DNA from: Anoxybacter fermentans
GTDB taxonomy: Bacteria; Bacillota; Halanaerobiia; DY22613
Direction of reading: 5' to 3'
NCBI RefSeq assembly: GCF_003991135.1
Contig: NZ_CP016379.1
Coordinates: forward strand, 248,001-312,000
Length of the DNA stretch: 64,000 bases
Part shown: in pieces, positions 8,093 through 16,240 of the stretch
How positions within the stretch are numbered: the stretch's first letter is position 1
How the letters are laid out: the number at the start of each line of letters is the position of its first letter
Position numbers and translations under genes: made by a program
Notes under the pieces: model-generated
Told to the model about the DNA's origin: nothing
The model's database searches: none
Seen by the model: only the letters and a program-made list of their open reading frames with translations

Positions 8093-9178
8093 ATGCAAAG
8101 TAATTTTGTTTGTTACAGATGTGAAAAAAAGTATTCACTTGATAAACCCATTTGGCGGTGTGAATGTGGAGGGTTATTAAAGATTGAGCGGAGATTTAAA
8201 ACGATGGAAATTCAAAAAGAGGATTTGAGTTTATGGAGGTATCGGGATCTTTTACCGGTTGAGCAAAAGGATGCAATGATTACTTTGGGTGAGGGGATGA
8301 CTCCTCTTTTACAGAGAATGATTAGCGGCTATAATATTTATCTTAAGATGGAATTTTTATCTCCAACTGGTTCCTTTAAAGATCGGGGAGCAGCAGTTCT
8401 TTTGAGTAAGATAAAAGAATGGGGAATTGATCGGATTGTTGAAGATTCATCTGGTAATGCTGGAGCAGCAATTGCAGCTTATTCAGCTGCTGCTGGAGTT
8501 CAATGTGAAATTTATCTTCCAGAAAAGACATCAGAGGGAAAGATTAAACAGATCGAAGCATATGGTTCTAGTATAAAGAAAATTCCTGGTGAGCGTGATG
8601 CTGTTTCCCGGGCAGTGATGGAAGCAGCAGAGTCAGTTTATTATGCCAGCCATTCCTGGAATCCTCTTTTCTTTGAGGGAACTAAAACTATGGCTTTTGA
8701 GATATGGGAACAGTTGGGTTATCAGGCTCCTGAATTTTTAGTAATACCCGTTGGGAACGGAACTATGCTTCTTGGAGCTTTTATTGGTTTTATGGATTTA
8801 CTTAAGATGGGCCAGATTGAAAAATTGCCCCGGTTTATTGCAGTCCAGTCGGCTAACTGCGCACCAATTTATGCCAGATTTTATGGATTAGAACTCAAAT
8901 CTATAAAACCTACGGTAGCAGAAGGGATCTCTGTTGGTGAACCTGTACGTATTGATGAGATTGTAGAAGCTGTCAGGGAAACTGGTGGAGAAGTGGTGAC
9001 CGTTACTGATAAAGAGGTCTTAAAAGGTGTGCGGGAATTGAGTAGGATGGGGATTTACGTTGAACCTACTTCAGGTACGGTAGTGGCAGGATTTTATCAA
9101 GCCATAAAGAAAGGGTTGATAAAATTAAAGGATAAAGTGATCTTACCCCTGACAGGGAACGGTTTAAAGAAGGGGTAA
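8093..9178 (+). CDS. thrC: Threonine synthase
   Basis: A 361-residue PLP enzyme that converts O-phosphohomoserine to threonine. The start at ATG 8093 follows AAAGGTGGGG. An N-terminal zinc-ribbon-like segment (CYRCEKKYSLDKPIWRCECGG) is typical of the short archaeal/Gram-positive ThrC type. The PLP lysine lies in PTGSFKDRGAAV at about residue 95. The phosphate-binding loop is PVGNGTMLLGAFIGF, and EDSSGNAGAAIAAYSAAAG covers the Asn contacting PLP. The C-terminal VEPTSGTVVAGFYQA and PLTGNGLKKG also fit. Related PLP lyases share the fold, but the zinc ribbon and the GEGMTPLL motif favour threonine synthase. No hom or thrB neighbour is present. Confidence 0.85.
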   Translation: MQSNFVCYRCEKKYSLDKPIWRCECGGLLKIERRFKTMEIQKEDLSLWRYRDLLPVEQKDAMITLGEGMTPLLQRMISGYNIYLKMEFLSPTGSFKDRGAAVLLSKIKEWGIDRIVEDSSGNAGAAIAAYSAAAGVQCEIYLPEKTSEGKIKQIEAYGSSIKKIPGERDAVSRAVMEAAESVYYASHSWNPLFFEGTKTMAFEIWEQLGYQAPEFLVIPVGNGTMLLGAFIGFMDLLKMGQIEKLPRFIAVQSANCAPIYARFYGLELKSIKPTVAEGISVGEPVRIDEIVEAVRETGGEVVTVTDKEVLKGVRELSRMGIYVEPTSGTVVAGFYQAIKKGLIKLKDKVILPLTGNGLKKG

Positions 9179-9295
9179 AAGGATTTAAATCAATATTATC
9201 AATTGACTTTCGCGTGGAGCTGATGAGTTAACCAGTAAGGAGTATGCATTGGGCAGAGAGAAAAACCTTTTATTTCTTTATTACACCAATGGTAG

Positions 9296-9562
9296 CCAGA
9301 TGGTAGAACTTCATTAATTGAGATAGAAAAGTTATTTACTAAATCAGGAATTCAGTTCTGGAGTTATGTTTTAGATAAAAGGATTGGGCTTGACGATGGT
9401 GAAACAAAACTTATCGGGATTTATCGGCAGAGTAAGAATAATTCTGGACTGAGAATTTATTCAATAGATGATCTTCAGAAAGAAAGTACAATTGAGAAGA
9501 TTATCAAGGATGATCATGTAGTTTTATTATTAAAGATTAAAGTAGCGAAGACGAGAAAGTAA
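9296..9562 (+). pseudogene. Remnant of an unidentified gene
   Basis: The 9179-9694 gap has no intact gene, but the frame from 9296 to the TAA at 9560-9562 reads as protein-like sequence (IEKLFTKSGIQFWSYVLD, then GETKLIGIYRQSKNNSG, then IIKDDHVVLLLKIKV). It lacks a start codon and ribosome site, and a stop (TAG 9293) closes the frame upstream. It is probably the 3' part of a decayed gene. I do not recognise the family. Confidence 0.45.
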
Positions 9563-9694
9563 TTGCCTTTCCAGAATTTTTATGGAAGAGCAAAAAGTTA
9601 TCCAATCAGGCTTTAACAGAAAATAGGGTAACTTAAGTATAAGAATAGAGGTATTAAACGTAGAATAGATATGGATGAAGAGGAGGTTTTTTAT

Positions 9695-10621
9695 ATGTAT
9701 TCACTTAGTAAGATTAAAAAGGTTTTATGTAAGATATCGGGATGCAAAATAATCGAAAATGCTCCCATGTCTCAATATACCAGTTTTAAAATTGGTGGTC
9801 CCGCTGACCTTATGGTGGAGCCAACTAATTGTGAAGGTTTACAAAAGATTTTACAGTTTTTTTCCAGAGCCAATGTTCCATATTTTGTTCTTGGCAAAGG
9901 AAGTAATCTGCTTGTTGGTGACCGGGGAATCCGTGGTGTGGTAATAAAAATGACCGGGTTAAATTATATCAGAATTGAAGGGAACCGAATCACTGCTGGA
10001 GCCGGTGTGACCCTGGCAAAACTTGCTTCTTGCGCGTTAGAATCTGAATTAACCGGTCTGGAATTTGCCAGCGGCATTCCTGGAACTTTAGGAGGAGCAG
10101 TGGTGATGAATGCCGGTGCTTATGGAGGAGAGATGAAAGATATAATAACCCAGGTTATAGCTTATACACCTGCTGGTGAAAAAAAAGTCCTTACCAATGA
10201 GGAGATAGGGTTTGGCTACCGTAAGAGTATTTTTCAGAAAAATGGATGGATTGTGGTAGAAGCAGAGATGAAATTAAAGAAGGGAGACCCGGTAGAGATT
10301 CGGGCAAAGATGATTGATTTGAATAACCGCAGGAAGGAAAAACAGCCTCTCGAATATCCCAGTGCTGGAAGTGTTTTTAAAAGACCTAAAGGATATTATG
10401 TCGGAGCATTGATTGAAGAGGCAGGTCTAAAAGGTTATACTATCGGTGATGCACAGGTATCACAAAAACATGCAGGTTTTATTATTAACAGGGGAAATGC
10501 GACAGCGAAAGATGTTCTTAGTCTAATTCGCTATATCCAGAAACGGGTGTGGGAAATGGAAGGAGTTGAACTTGAACCAGAAATACGTCTTGTAGGTGAG
10601 TTTAATTCTGATGAAGATTAA
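9695..10621 (+). CDS. murB: UDP-N-acetylenolpyruvoylglucosamine reductase
   Basis: A 308-residue FAD enzyme of peptidoglycan synthesis that reduces UDP-GlcNAc-enolpyruvate to UDP-MurNAc with NADPH. ATG 9695 is chosen because AGGAGG (9681-9686) lies 8 nt before it; an ATG at 9671 would precede that site. Hallmarks are NAPMSQYTSFKIGGPADL at the N-terminus, the FAD-binding LGKGSNLLVGDRGIRGVV, and GLEFASGIPGTLGGAVVMNAG. The FGYRKSIF segment and the catalytic serine motif EYPSAGSVFKRP follow, and the C-terminus has QKHAGFIINRGNATA. The length and motif set match MurB throughout. It has its own terminator. Confidence 0.96.
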   Translation: MYSLSKIKKVLCKISGCKIIENAPMSQYTSFKIGGPADLMVEPTNCEGLQKILQFFSRANVPYFVLGKGSNLLVGDRGIRGVVIKMTGLNYIRIEGNRITAGAGVTLAKLASCALESELTGLEFASGIPGTLGGAVVMNAGAYGGEMKDIITQVIAYTPAGEKKVLTNEEIGFGYRKSIFQKNGWIVVEAEMKLKKGDPVEIRAKMIDLNNRRKEKQPLEYPSAGSVFKRPKGYYVGALIEEAGLKGYTIGDAQVSQKHAGFIINRGNATAKDVLSLIRYIQKRVWEMEGVELEPEIRLVGEFNSDED

Positions 10622-10648
10622 GCCAGTGGTTTTTCACTGGCTTTTTTT
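10622..10648 (+). terminator. Rho-independent terminator after murB
   Basis: GCCAGTG pairs with CACTGGC across GTTTTT and is followed by seven T residues. Confidence 0.92.
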
Positions 10649-10734
10649 ATTCATGTAGGTTTTATTAAGGTAGATTGTTAAAATTGTGTGGGCGACAATT
10701 CAAGTAAAAAGTAAAGATTCTAATTTATGATTAA

Positions 10735-10901
10735 ACTGCACATCTTAGTGAGATTTCAGTCTAAATAAGGCCTCATCTGAGGATTGATGAGTAATCAAGG
10801 GCCAGGAGGGCCCATTGATTAGTGTGCCTTATTTCGACTGAAATCGAACTTTAGATGGTTCGAAAAATTTCTTTTGAAGCGAAAAATTAGTTTTTTGTAG
10901 T
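10735..10901. repeat. Palindromic intergenic element, copy 3 (left arm shortened)
   Basis: The left end ACTGCA jumps directly to CATCTTAGTGAGATTTCAG, so about 40 bp of the left arm are missing. Both apical hairpins and the full right arm, ending GAAAAATTAGTTTTTTGTAG, are present. It fills most of the 10649-11033 gap. Confidence 0.88.
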
Positions 10902-11033
10902 AAAATCATTTGTGCTTTTTATATTTTTTAAAGGATTATAAGCAGGGACTTTAAACTGGATTAAAGAAAATTTTATAAGGAATAAATTCCCGATCGTTGA
11001 ATTTACCGGTTTTTTTAAATAAAGGGGGGTAGA

Positions 11034-11777
11034 ATGGTTAAAATTGGTATAATCTGTGCTTTTAAAGAAGAAGCTCAGCACATTTTACAGGAAATGGAGA
11101 TTGAAGAGGAAGTTGAGCGGCTTAAAACCCGCTTTTATAAGGGTAAATTCATGGGGCGGGAAGTGGTTTTTGTTATTAGTGGGATAGGCAAAGTTAGCTC
11201 AGCGCTTTGTACCCATATTCTTATTGATCAGTTTGGAGTGGAATTGGTTATCTTTGCCGGGATTGCAGGAGGTTTAAATCCTGATTTAATTATTGGTGAT
11301 ACCGTAATTGCTACGGAAACATTCTATCATGATATTGATTGGGAAGGTCAGGGAATTGAAAAAAACACAGTCTATTCCGTTTTTCGCACCATTTTTAAGA
11401 CTGATTCTATACTTATAAAAAAGCTTAAAAAAGGTCTTTCCGACAAAAAGCTCTCGCTGCCGTCAATTCTAAAATCATTACGTCAAGGCAAAGAATTAAC
11501 AATAACTTTTGGACGAATTCTTACTGGAGATCAGGTAATTGCAAGCAAAAAGAAAGTTCAACAATTATTTGATAAACTGGCTGGTGATTGTGTAGATATG
11601 GAAAGTGCGGCAGTTGCTCAGACTTGTTTTTTAAATGATATACCCTTTCTAATTATTCGAACTATTAGTGACCTGGCTGATGAAGGAGCAATGCAAATCA
11701 TTAAAGAAATTCTGAAACCTGTATTGGAGGTAAATTATCAAATTTTAAAAGAGGTGCTCTTTTTAATTGATTTATGA
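11034..11777 (+). CDS. mtnN: 5'-methylthioadenosine/S-adenosylhomocysteine nucleosidase
   Basis: A 247-residue purine nucleosidase that cleaves MTA and SAH to adenine and thioribose sugars in SAM salvage. The ATG follows AAAGGGGGG. Family motifs are the N-terminal IGIICAFKEEAQHIL, VISGIGKVSSALCTH, the ribosyl-binding FAGIAGGLNPDLIIGDTV, and the substrate-contact stretch DCVDMESAAVAQTC. The catalytic region ends with IIRTISDLADE. Compared with E. coli Pfs (about 232 residues) it carries extra charged residues at about 125-155 (KKLKKGLSDKKLSLPS), probably a surface loop. It is monocistronic between palindromic element copies 3 and 4. Confidence 0.92.
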   Translation: MVKIGIICAFKEEAQHILQEMEIEEEVERLKTRFYKGKFMGREVVFVISGIGKVSSALCTHILIDQFGVELVIFAGIAGGLNPDLIIGDTVIATETFYHDIDWEGQGIEKNTVYSVFRTIFKTDSILIKKLKKGLSDKKLSLPSILKSLRQGKELTITFGRILTGDQVIASKKKVQQLFDKLAGDCVDMESAAVAQTCFLNDIPFLIIRTISDLADEGAMQIIKEILKPVLEVNYQILKEVLFLIDL

Positions 11778-11781
11778 TTTT

Positions 11782-11896
11782 ACTGTAAAAAGCTAATTTT
11801 TAGCTTCAAAAAAATTTTTCGAACCATCTAAAGTCCGATTTTAGTGTAATCCATGGGTCTTCTGCCTATGGATTGGTTTATAATCAAAATTATATA
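11782..11896. repeat. Palindromic intergenic element, copy 4 (half copy)
   Basis: Only one arm is recognisable (ACTGTAAAAAGCTAATTTTT to about AAAGTCCGATTTTAG). It is followed by an unrelated small hairpin TCCATGGGTCTTCTGCCTATGGA-like stem (11848-11873). The other arm is missing. Confidence 0.7.
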
Positions 11897-11988
11897 ACTA
11901 TAGAACTATATATGTAAGATGGAATTTGTGCTATAATTGATATAAGATTATGGGAAAATTGGGTTAATTTCAAGGGAGGTTTAGAAAA

Positions 11989-13665
11989 ATGGAAATAAAA
12001 AAATTAATGGTAATCATGTTAATAGTTTTGGGGTTAGTAATAAAGGCGGGCCCAGTGGTTTACGGGATTGAGATCTTTCCCTTTGATTCCAAACGGCCAA
12101 TGGCAGACCAGAATGATAATAAACTTTACGATGATCTGGAGTTAGAACTTAAGCTTGAGAAAGATCAATATCCGGTGATTGTTCATTTAACAGAGCCTGC
12201 AAATCCCAGGTTATTATCTTATTTAAAATCTAAAATTGGTGATTTTACACCTACGTATATTTATCGCTATTTTAATGGATTTGCCACTCAGTTAACAAAA
12301 GAACAGATTTTAAGACTTAGAGAGTATTCTGTTATTGAAAAAATTCAATGGGATGCTCCGGTTGAAATTTATATGGATACTGCTGCTCCTGGCTTTGGAG
12401 TACTAAAGGCGCGTCAATATTATCTAGTGGATGGTGATAGAGATGGTGATCCGGGTATTTATACCAGTCAGGATGTAGTGATTGCTTTTATAGATACCGG
12501 AATTGATGTAAAACATGTGGATTTACCAGAAAATAAAGTGATAGGTTGGCTGGATCTAATTCAGAATCGTTCAACCCCCTATGATGATCATGGGCACGGA
12601 ACCCATGTTGCAGGGATTGCAGCTGGTCTTGGAATAGGGAATCAGGATTACATTGGTGTTGCCCCAGGTGCGGCACTGGTGGTAGTAAAGGCTCTCGATG
12701 CTGAGGGGAAAAGTAGAATGAGTATTGTAGATGCTGGAATTGAATGGCTGCTTGATCAAAAAGATCAGCTTAAAATTGATATTTTGAGTATTTCTTTTGG
12801 TAGTAAAGGAACGGCGGATGGTAGTGATTCTACCTGTCAATTAATTAATCTTCTTGTAGAGAAAGGAATAAATGTTGTCGTTGCTGCTGGGAATCAGGGG
12901 GCTGGTCTTCAGACTATTGGTAGTCCGGGCGCTGCAGAAAAAGCTATAACTGTGAGCGGAATGGCAGATCAGGGTGAAGGTGGAGAATTTCTGGCTTATT
13001 TTGCAAGTCGAGGCCCTACTTTGGATGGAAGAGCCAAGCCTGATTTATGTGGGCCTGGATGGAGGATAATGGCTCCTCAGGCCAGAACAACTGACCAATA
13101 TATTGTTTTTAGCGGTACCAGTATGGCTGCACCCTTTACTGCAGGTATTATTGCATTACTTTTGGATTTACAACCTTCGCTCACTCCTGATGAGATTAAA
13201 AATATTTTGTTAAAGACCGCCGAAGATTGGGGACCAGAAGGTTGGGATCCAGACTACGGTATGGGAAAAATACAGGTTGAAAATGCTTTGGACCAGCTTA
13301 AAGATAAAAGTAATATGGTTTTTGACAATCCCTATCATTTCCGGGCTGAGGAGGATCTTCCTTCAGAAGGGTTTTACGACCAATGGATTGTAGAGTTGGG
13401 GAGTACAGACCATATTCTGGCGGTAACCATGGTAACGTATTTAGACGAAGATAAAGATAATTTGAATTTGTATTTATATGACCCTAACGGAAATTTGGTA
13501 GCAAAAGGAGAGAGAGGAGGACGGCATGAATGGATTTCCATTTATCCGACTATGGCTGGTCCTTATACATTAGAAGTTGTTTCATATAAAGGAAGTGGTA
13601 AATATTATCTAGATTTCTATGGTGATATTTTATTATTTTATCTTGGTGCTGATAATCAATATTAG
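11989..13665 (+). CDS. Secreted subtilisin-like serine protease (S8), first of tandem pair
   Basis: A 558-residue secreted peptidase. A signal peptide covers about residues 1-26. A propeptide of the inhibitor-I9/fervidolysin type (about 40-130) ends near MDTA. The S8 catalytic domain has Asp169 in AFIDTGIDVKHVD, His203 in DDHGHGTHVAG, the oxyanion Asn in VAAGNQGAG, and Ser378 in SGTSMAAPF, so the triad is complete. The last ~110 residues form a beta-rich C-terminal domain (LYLYDPNGNLVAKGE...GPYTLEVVSYKGSGKYYLDF) like a PPC domain. It starts at ATG 11989 after AAGGGAGG. It is clearly paralogous to the protease at 14308, with the same domain order. Extracellular protein degradation is the likely role. 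Confidence 0.94.
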   Translation: MEIKKLMVIMLIVLGLVIKAGPVVYGIEIFPFDSKRPMADQNDNKLYDDLELELKLEKDQYPVIVHLTEPANPRLLSYLKSKIGDFTPTYIYRYFNGFATQLTKEQILRLREYSVIEKIQWDAPVEIYMDTAAPGFGVLKARQYYLVDGDRDGDPGIYTSQDVVIAFIDTGIDVKHVDLPENKVIGWLDLIQNRSTPYDDHGHGTHVAGIAAGLGIGNQDYIGVAPGAALVVVKALDAEGKSRMSIVDAGIEWLLDQKDQLKIDILSISFGSKGTADGSDSTCQLINLLVEKGINVVVAAGNQGAGLQTIGSPGAAEKAITVSGMADQGEGGEFLAYFASRGPTLDGRAKPDLCGPGWRIMAPQARTTDQYIVFSGTSMAAPFTAGIIALLLDLQPSLTPDEIKNILLKTAEDWGPEGWDPDYGMGKIQVENALDQLKDKSNMVFDNPYHFRAEEDLPSEGFYDQWIVELGSTDHILAVTMVTYLDEDKDNLNLYLYDPNGNLVAKGERGGRHEWISIYPTMAGPYTLEVVSYKGSGKYYLDFYGDILLFYLGADNQY

Positions 13666-13750
13666 AAGCGAAAAATTTCTCATAGACTAGACACTATTGA
13701 AAGATAACCCTGTATATATTAAAATTGTGAATAAAAAATATTATGATTAT

Positions 13751-13955
13751 ACTGCAAAAAGCTAATTTTGAGCGACATAGAAATTTTTCGCCAAATCTTT
13801 ACGAGATTTCCGACGAAATAAGGCCTCATCTGAGGATTGATGAGCTAATCAAGGGCCAGGAGGGCTCTTCGATTAGGAAGCCTTATTTCGGCGGAAATCG
13901 AGCTTTAGATGATTTGAAAAATTTCTCAAAAAGCGAAAAATTAGCTTTTTGCAGT
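13751..13955. repeat. Palindromic intergenic element, copy 5 (full length)
   Basis: It has both arms and both apical hairpins, and TATGATTAT/AACCATA flank the ends. The first apical hairpin has the variant loop CTGAGGATTGATGAG. It lies between the two tandem protease genes. The apparent 103-codon ORF running through it is an artefact of the repeat. Confidence 0.93.
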
Positions 13956-14012
13956 TTAACCATATTATATAAAAATACTAGAAAAGGCAGTGTAGGGATA
14001 AGTGATAAAAAG

Positions 14013-14048
14013 GTCTCCCTGATCAATTGGATTGGTGGAGACTTTCTT
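14013..14048 (+). terminator. Stem-loop, possible terminator
   Basis: GTCTCC (14013-14018) pairs with GGAGAC (14037-14042) across an 18-nt loop and is followed by TTTCTT. It is weaker than the next hairpin. Confidence 0.5.
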
Positions 14049-14061
14049 AATTGAGTAGGTT

Positions 14062-14101
14062 GACCTAAATCTGGATAAATAAACCAGATTTAGGTCTTTT
14101 T
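14062..14101 (+). terminator. Rho-independent terminator
   Basis: A 13-bp perfect stem GACCTAAATCTGG/CCAGATTTAGGTC is followed by TTTTT. It insulates the second protease from upstream transcription. Confidence 0.88.
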
Positions 14102-14148
14102 ATTCAGGAAATAAACTAACTAAAAGGAAAATAAATCTAAAATTAATC

Positions 14149-14177
14149 TTGACTACCAATAAAAAATGTGATATTAT
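14149..14177 (+). promoter_or_regulatory. Promoter for the second protease
   Basis: TTGACT (14149-14154) and TATTAT (14172-14177) have a 17-nt spacer. The transcript would have a leader of about 120 nt with an additional AAGGGAGG motif near 14209. I see no convincing leader peptide or riboswitch in it. Confidence 0.75.
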
Positions 14178-14307
14178 TTAAATACGGTAATTATATATTT
14201 TTCTATAAAAAGGGAGGTGTTAAAAAGCTGAGTAGTTGAGAAGGCGAGAAGTAGAAAGGATGGGTAGGTCTTACACAAACAAAAAATTTTAAAAAGGGGG
14301 ATGAGTG

Positions 14308-15984
14308 ATGAGGAGAGTATTGGTACTGACTGTTATTTTGATGATGGTTTTCAGTTCTTTTGTTTTTGCTAAGCCTGCTGATAAAGCTAAGCCAATTTTA
14401 AACTATGATGCAGATGGTGACAAGATTTTTGAAAATCTGTATCGGGTAATGGAAGTTGGCCAGCCTTCTGATAAGTATAAAGTTATTGTTCTTTTTAATG
14501 AAGATGTATCTATTCCAGGTTTAAAGAAACAATTGGGTGATTTTAATGTTAAATTTGAATATAAGTATCTGAAGGGTTTTGCAGGTGAGATGACTAAAGG
14601 TCACATACTTGCTCTGGCAAAAATGCCTTTTGTAAAACAAATCCAGTTGGATGCTGAAGTAAAAGCATATATGGATACTGCAAAGTATTGGTTTGGGGTA
14701 GAAAAAGCTGTTGCTGATTTTGGTCTTGATGGTGACCGGGATGGAAACCCAACCAGTTATAGTAAAAATGACGTTGTTGTAGCAGTTATCGATACAGGTA
14801 TTGACGGTAATCATGTTGACTTAGATGGAGGTAAAATTATAGCATGGTATGACTTTGTTAATGGTAAGACAACTCCTTATGATGATCATGGTCATGGTAC
14901 TCATGTTGCTGCTACCATTGCTGGTACCGGAGAAGGTAATATAAACTACAGAGGGGTTGCTCCTGGTGCTGCTTTAATTGGTTTGAAGGTTTTGAACAGT
15001 AATGGTTCAGGTACTACCAGTGACATAGATGCAGCAATCCAATGGTGTATAGATAATAAAGATATCTATGGTATCGATATTATAAGTATGTCTTTAGGTT
15101 CTGCTGGTAGTTCAGATGGTACTGATTCTACTTCTCAGTTACTTCAACAGGCTTATAATGCAGGTATTGTTCCTGTTGTAGCTGCCGGTAATGAAGGCCC
15201 AGCAGATTATACCATTGGTTCTCCTGCAGCAGCAGAATATGCTATTACTGTTGGTGCTCAAGGCGATGTTGGCGAACAGGGCTTCTTCCAGGCTTACTTC
15301 TCCAGCCGTGGTCCAACAGCTGATGGACGGATTAAGCCTGATATTTCTGCCCCAGGTTGGTATATTATGTCTGCTAAAGCTAACACCACCAATGGTTATA
15401 CAGAAATGAGCGGTACTTCTATGGCGACTCCATTCTGTTCTGGTACTATTGCTCTGATGTTGGATGCTAATCCATCTTTGACACCTGGTGATATTAAGAA
15501 TATACTTATGAATACTGCTGTAGATTGGGGTCCAGCCGGTAAGGATATTGATTATGGTGCAGGTCGTCTCCAGGCTTATGAGGCTATTAAAGCTGCTGGT
15601 GGATACAACGGTACTGGCATAGCTGTTCCTCCACATTTCTATGCTTCTGAAACCTTAGCAGGTACTGGTAATACTGATATTTGGTATCTGGATGTAACCG
15701 ATACTAGTTATCCAATTGCAGTTACTCTGGTTATGCCTGGCTGGTACCAAAGTGGTTGGTGGATCTTTACAGAAACCCATCCAGATTTCGATTTGTATGT
15801 TTATGATCCAAATGGTAACCTGGTTGCTTCTTCAGAAACTAGCAGACGCCAGGAAGATGTACACTTTACTCCAACTATGACCGGTACTTATAAAATTCAC
15901 GTCTATTCATATGCTGATAGTGGTGACTACTTCTTTGATGTGAGTGCCGGTGCAAATAGTGTGATATTGTATCAAGATCAATAA
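14308..15984 (+). CDS. Secreted subtilisin-like serine protease (S8), second of tandem pair
   Basis: A 558-residue paralogue of the preceding protease. ATG 14308 lies 7 nt after AAAAAGGGGG. The signal peptide (MRRVLVLTVILMMVFSSFVFA) is followed by a propeptide (about 30-125). The S8 domain has Asp162 (AVIDTGIDGNHVD), His196 (DDHGHGTHVAA), the oxyanion Asn in VAAGNEGP and Ser371 (SGTSMATPF). The C-terminal beta domain has DLYVYDPNGNLVASSE and GTYKIHVYSYADSGDYFFDV. Codon use is strikingly biased to GGT, GCT and ACT compared with its paralogue. This bias, the strong promoter and the strong terminator suggest high expression. It is probably the main extracellular protease of the pair. Confidence 0.95.
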   Translation: MRRVLVLTVILMMVFSSFVFAKPADKAKPILNYDADGDKIFENLYRVMEVGQPSDKYKVIVLFNEDVSIPGLKKQLGDFNVKFEYKYLKGFAGEMTKGHILALAKMPFVKQIQLDAEVKAYMDTAKYWFGVEKAVADFGLDGDRDGNPTSYSKNDVVVAVIDTGIDGNHVDLDGGKIIAWYDFVNGKTTPYDDHGHGTHVAATIAGTGEGNINYRGVAPGAALIGLKVLNSNGSGTTSDIDAAIQWCIDNKDIYGIDIISMSLGSAGSSDGTDSTSQLLQQAYNAGIVPVVAAGNEGPADYTIGSPAAAEYAITVGAQGDVGEQGFFQAYFSSRGPTADGRIKPDISAPGWYIMSAKANTTNGYTEMSGTSMATPFCSGTIALMLDANPSLTPGDIKNILMNTAVDWGPAGKDIDYGAGRLQAYEAIKAAGGYNGTGIAVPPHFYASETLAGTGNTDIWYLDVTDTSYPIAVTLVMPGWYQSGWWIFTETHPDFDLYVYDPNGNLVASSETSRRQEDVHFTPTMTGTYKIHVYSYADSGDYFFDVSAGANSVILYQDQ

Positions 15985-15998
15985 TAAAAAAAGTAACT

Positions 15999-16029
15999 GG
16001 TCTCTACCTTCGGGTAGAGGCCTTTTTTT
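15999..16029 (+). terminator. Rho-independent terminator after the second protease
   Basis: GGTCTCTACC pairs with GGGTAGAGGCC around a TTC loop and is followed by seven T residues. Confidence 0.92.
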
Positions 16030-16057
16030 ATTTTGTTTATTTAGATAAAATGATTAC

Positions 16058-16180
16058 ACTGCAAAAAGCTAATTTTGAGCGCCATAGAATTTTTCGTTAA
16101 ACCATCCTATTTCGACTGAAATCGAACTTTAGGTGGTTCGAAAAATTTCTTTATGAAACGAAAAATTAGCTTTTTGCAGT
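16058..16180. repeat. Palindromic intergenic element, copy 6 (centre deleted, 123 bp)
   Basis: Both terminal arms are present (ACTGCAAAAAGCTAATTTTG ... AAATTAGCTTTTTGCAGT), but both apical hairpins are lost. The junction is at ACCATCCTATTTCGACTG, so the remainder folds as a single long hairpin. Confidence 0.88.
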
Positions 16181-16202
16181 AAAATCATAAAATTGGTATA
16201 AT
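16174..16202 (+). promoter_or_regulatory. Hybrid promoter using the repeat's end as -35
   Basis: TTGCAG (16174-16179) is the terminal part of palindromic copy 6. A perfect TATAAT (16197-16202) lies 17 nt downstream in unique sequence, 39 nt before the radical SAM start codon. Confidence 0.7.
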
Positions 16203-16240
16203 AAAAGTAGATGTAAACTAAAAAGTAAAGGAGCAATGTA

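Noticed and set aside
9180-9300. Possible riboswitch or hammerhead-like motif (CTGATGAG) after threonine synthase
   Set aside because: The required GAA core and stems could not be arranged, and the sequence reads better as part of a decayed gene.
13743-14054. A 103-codon ORF on the plus strand
   Set aside because: It runs through palindromic element copy 5 and the terminator region, and has no ribosome site. Similar short ORFs can be read in other copies.
15139-15636. A 165-codon minus-strand ORF inside the second protease
   Set aside because: It is an antisense shadow produced by the strong codon bias of the highly expressed protease gene.
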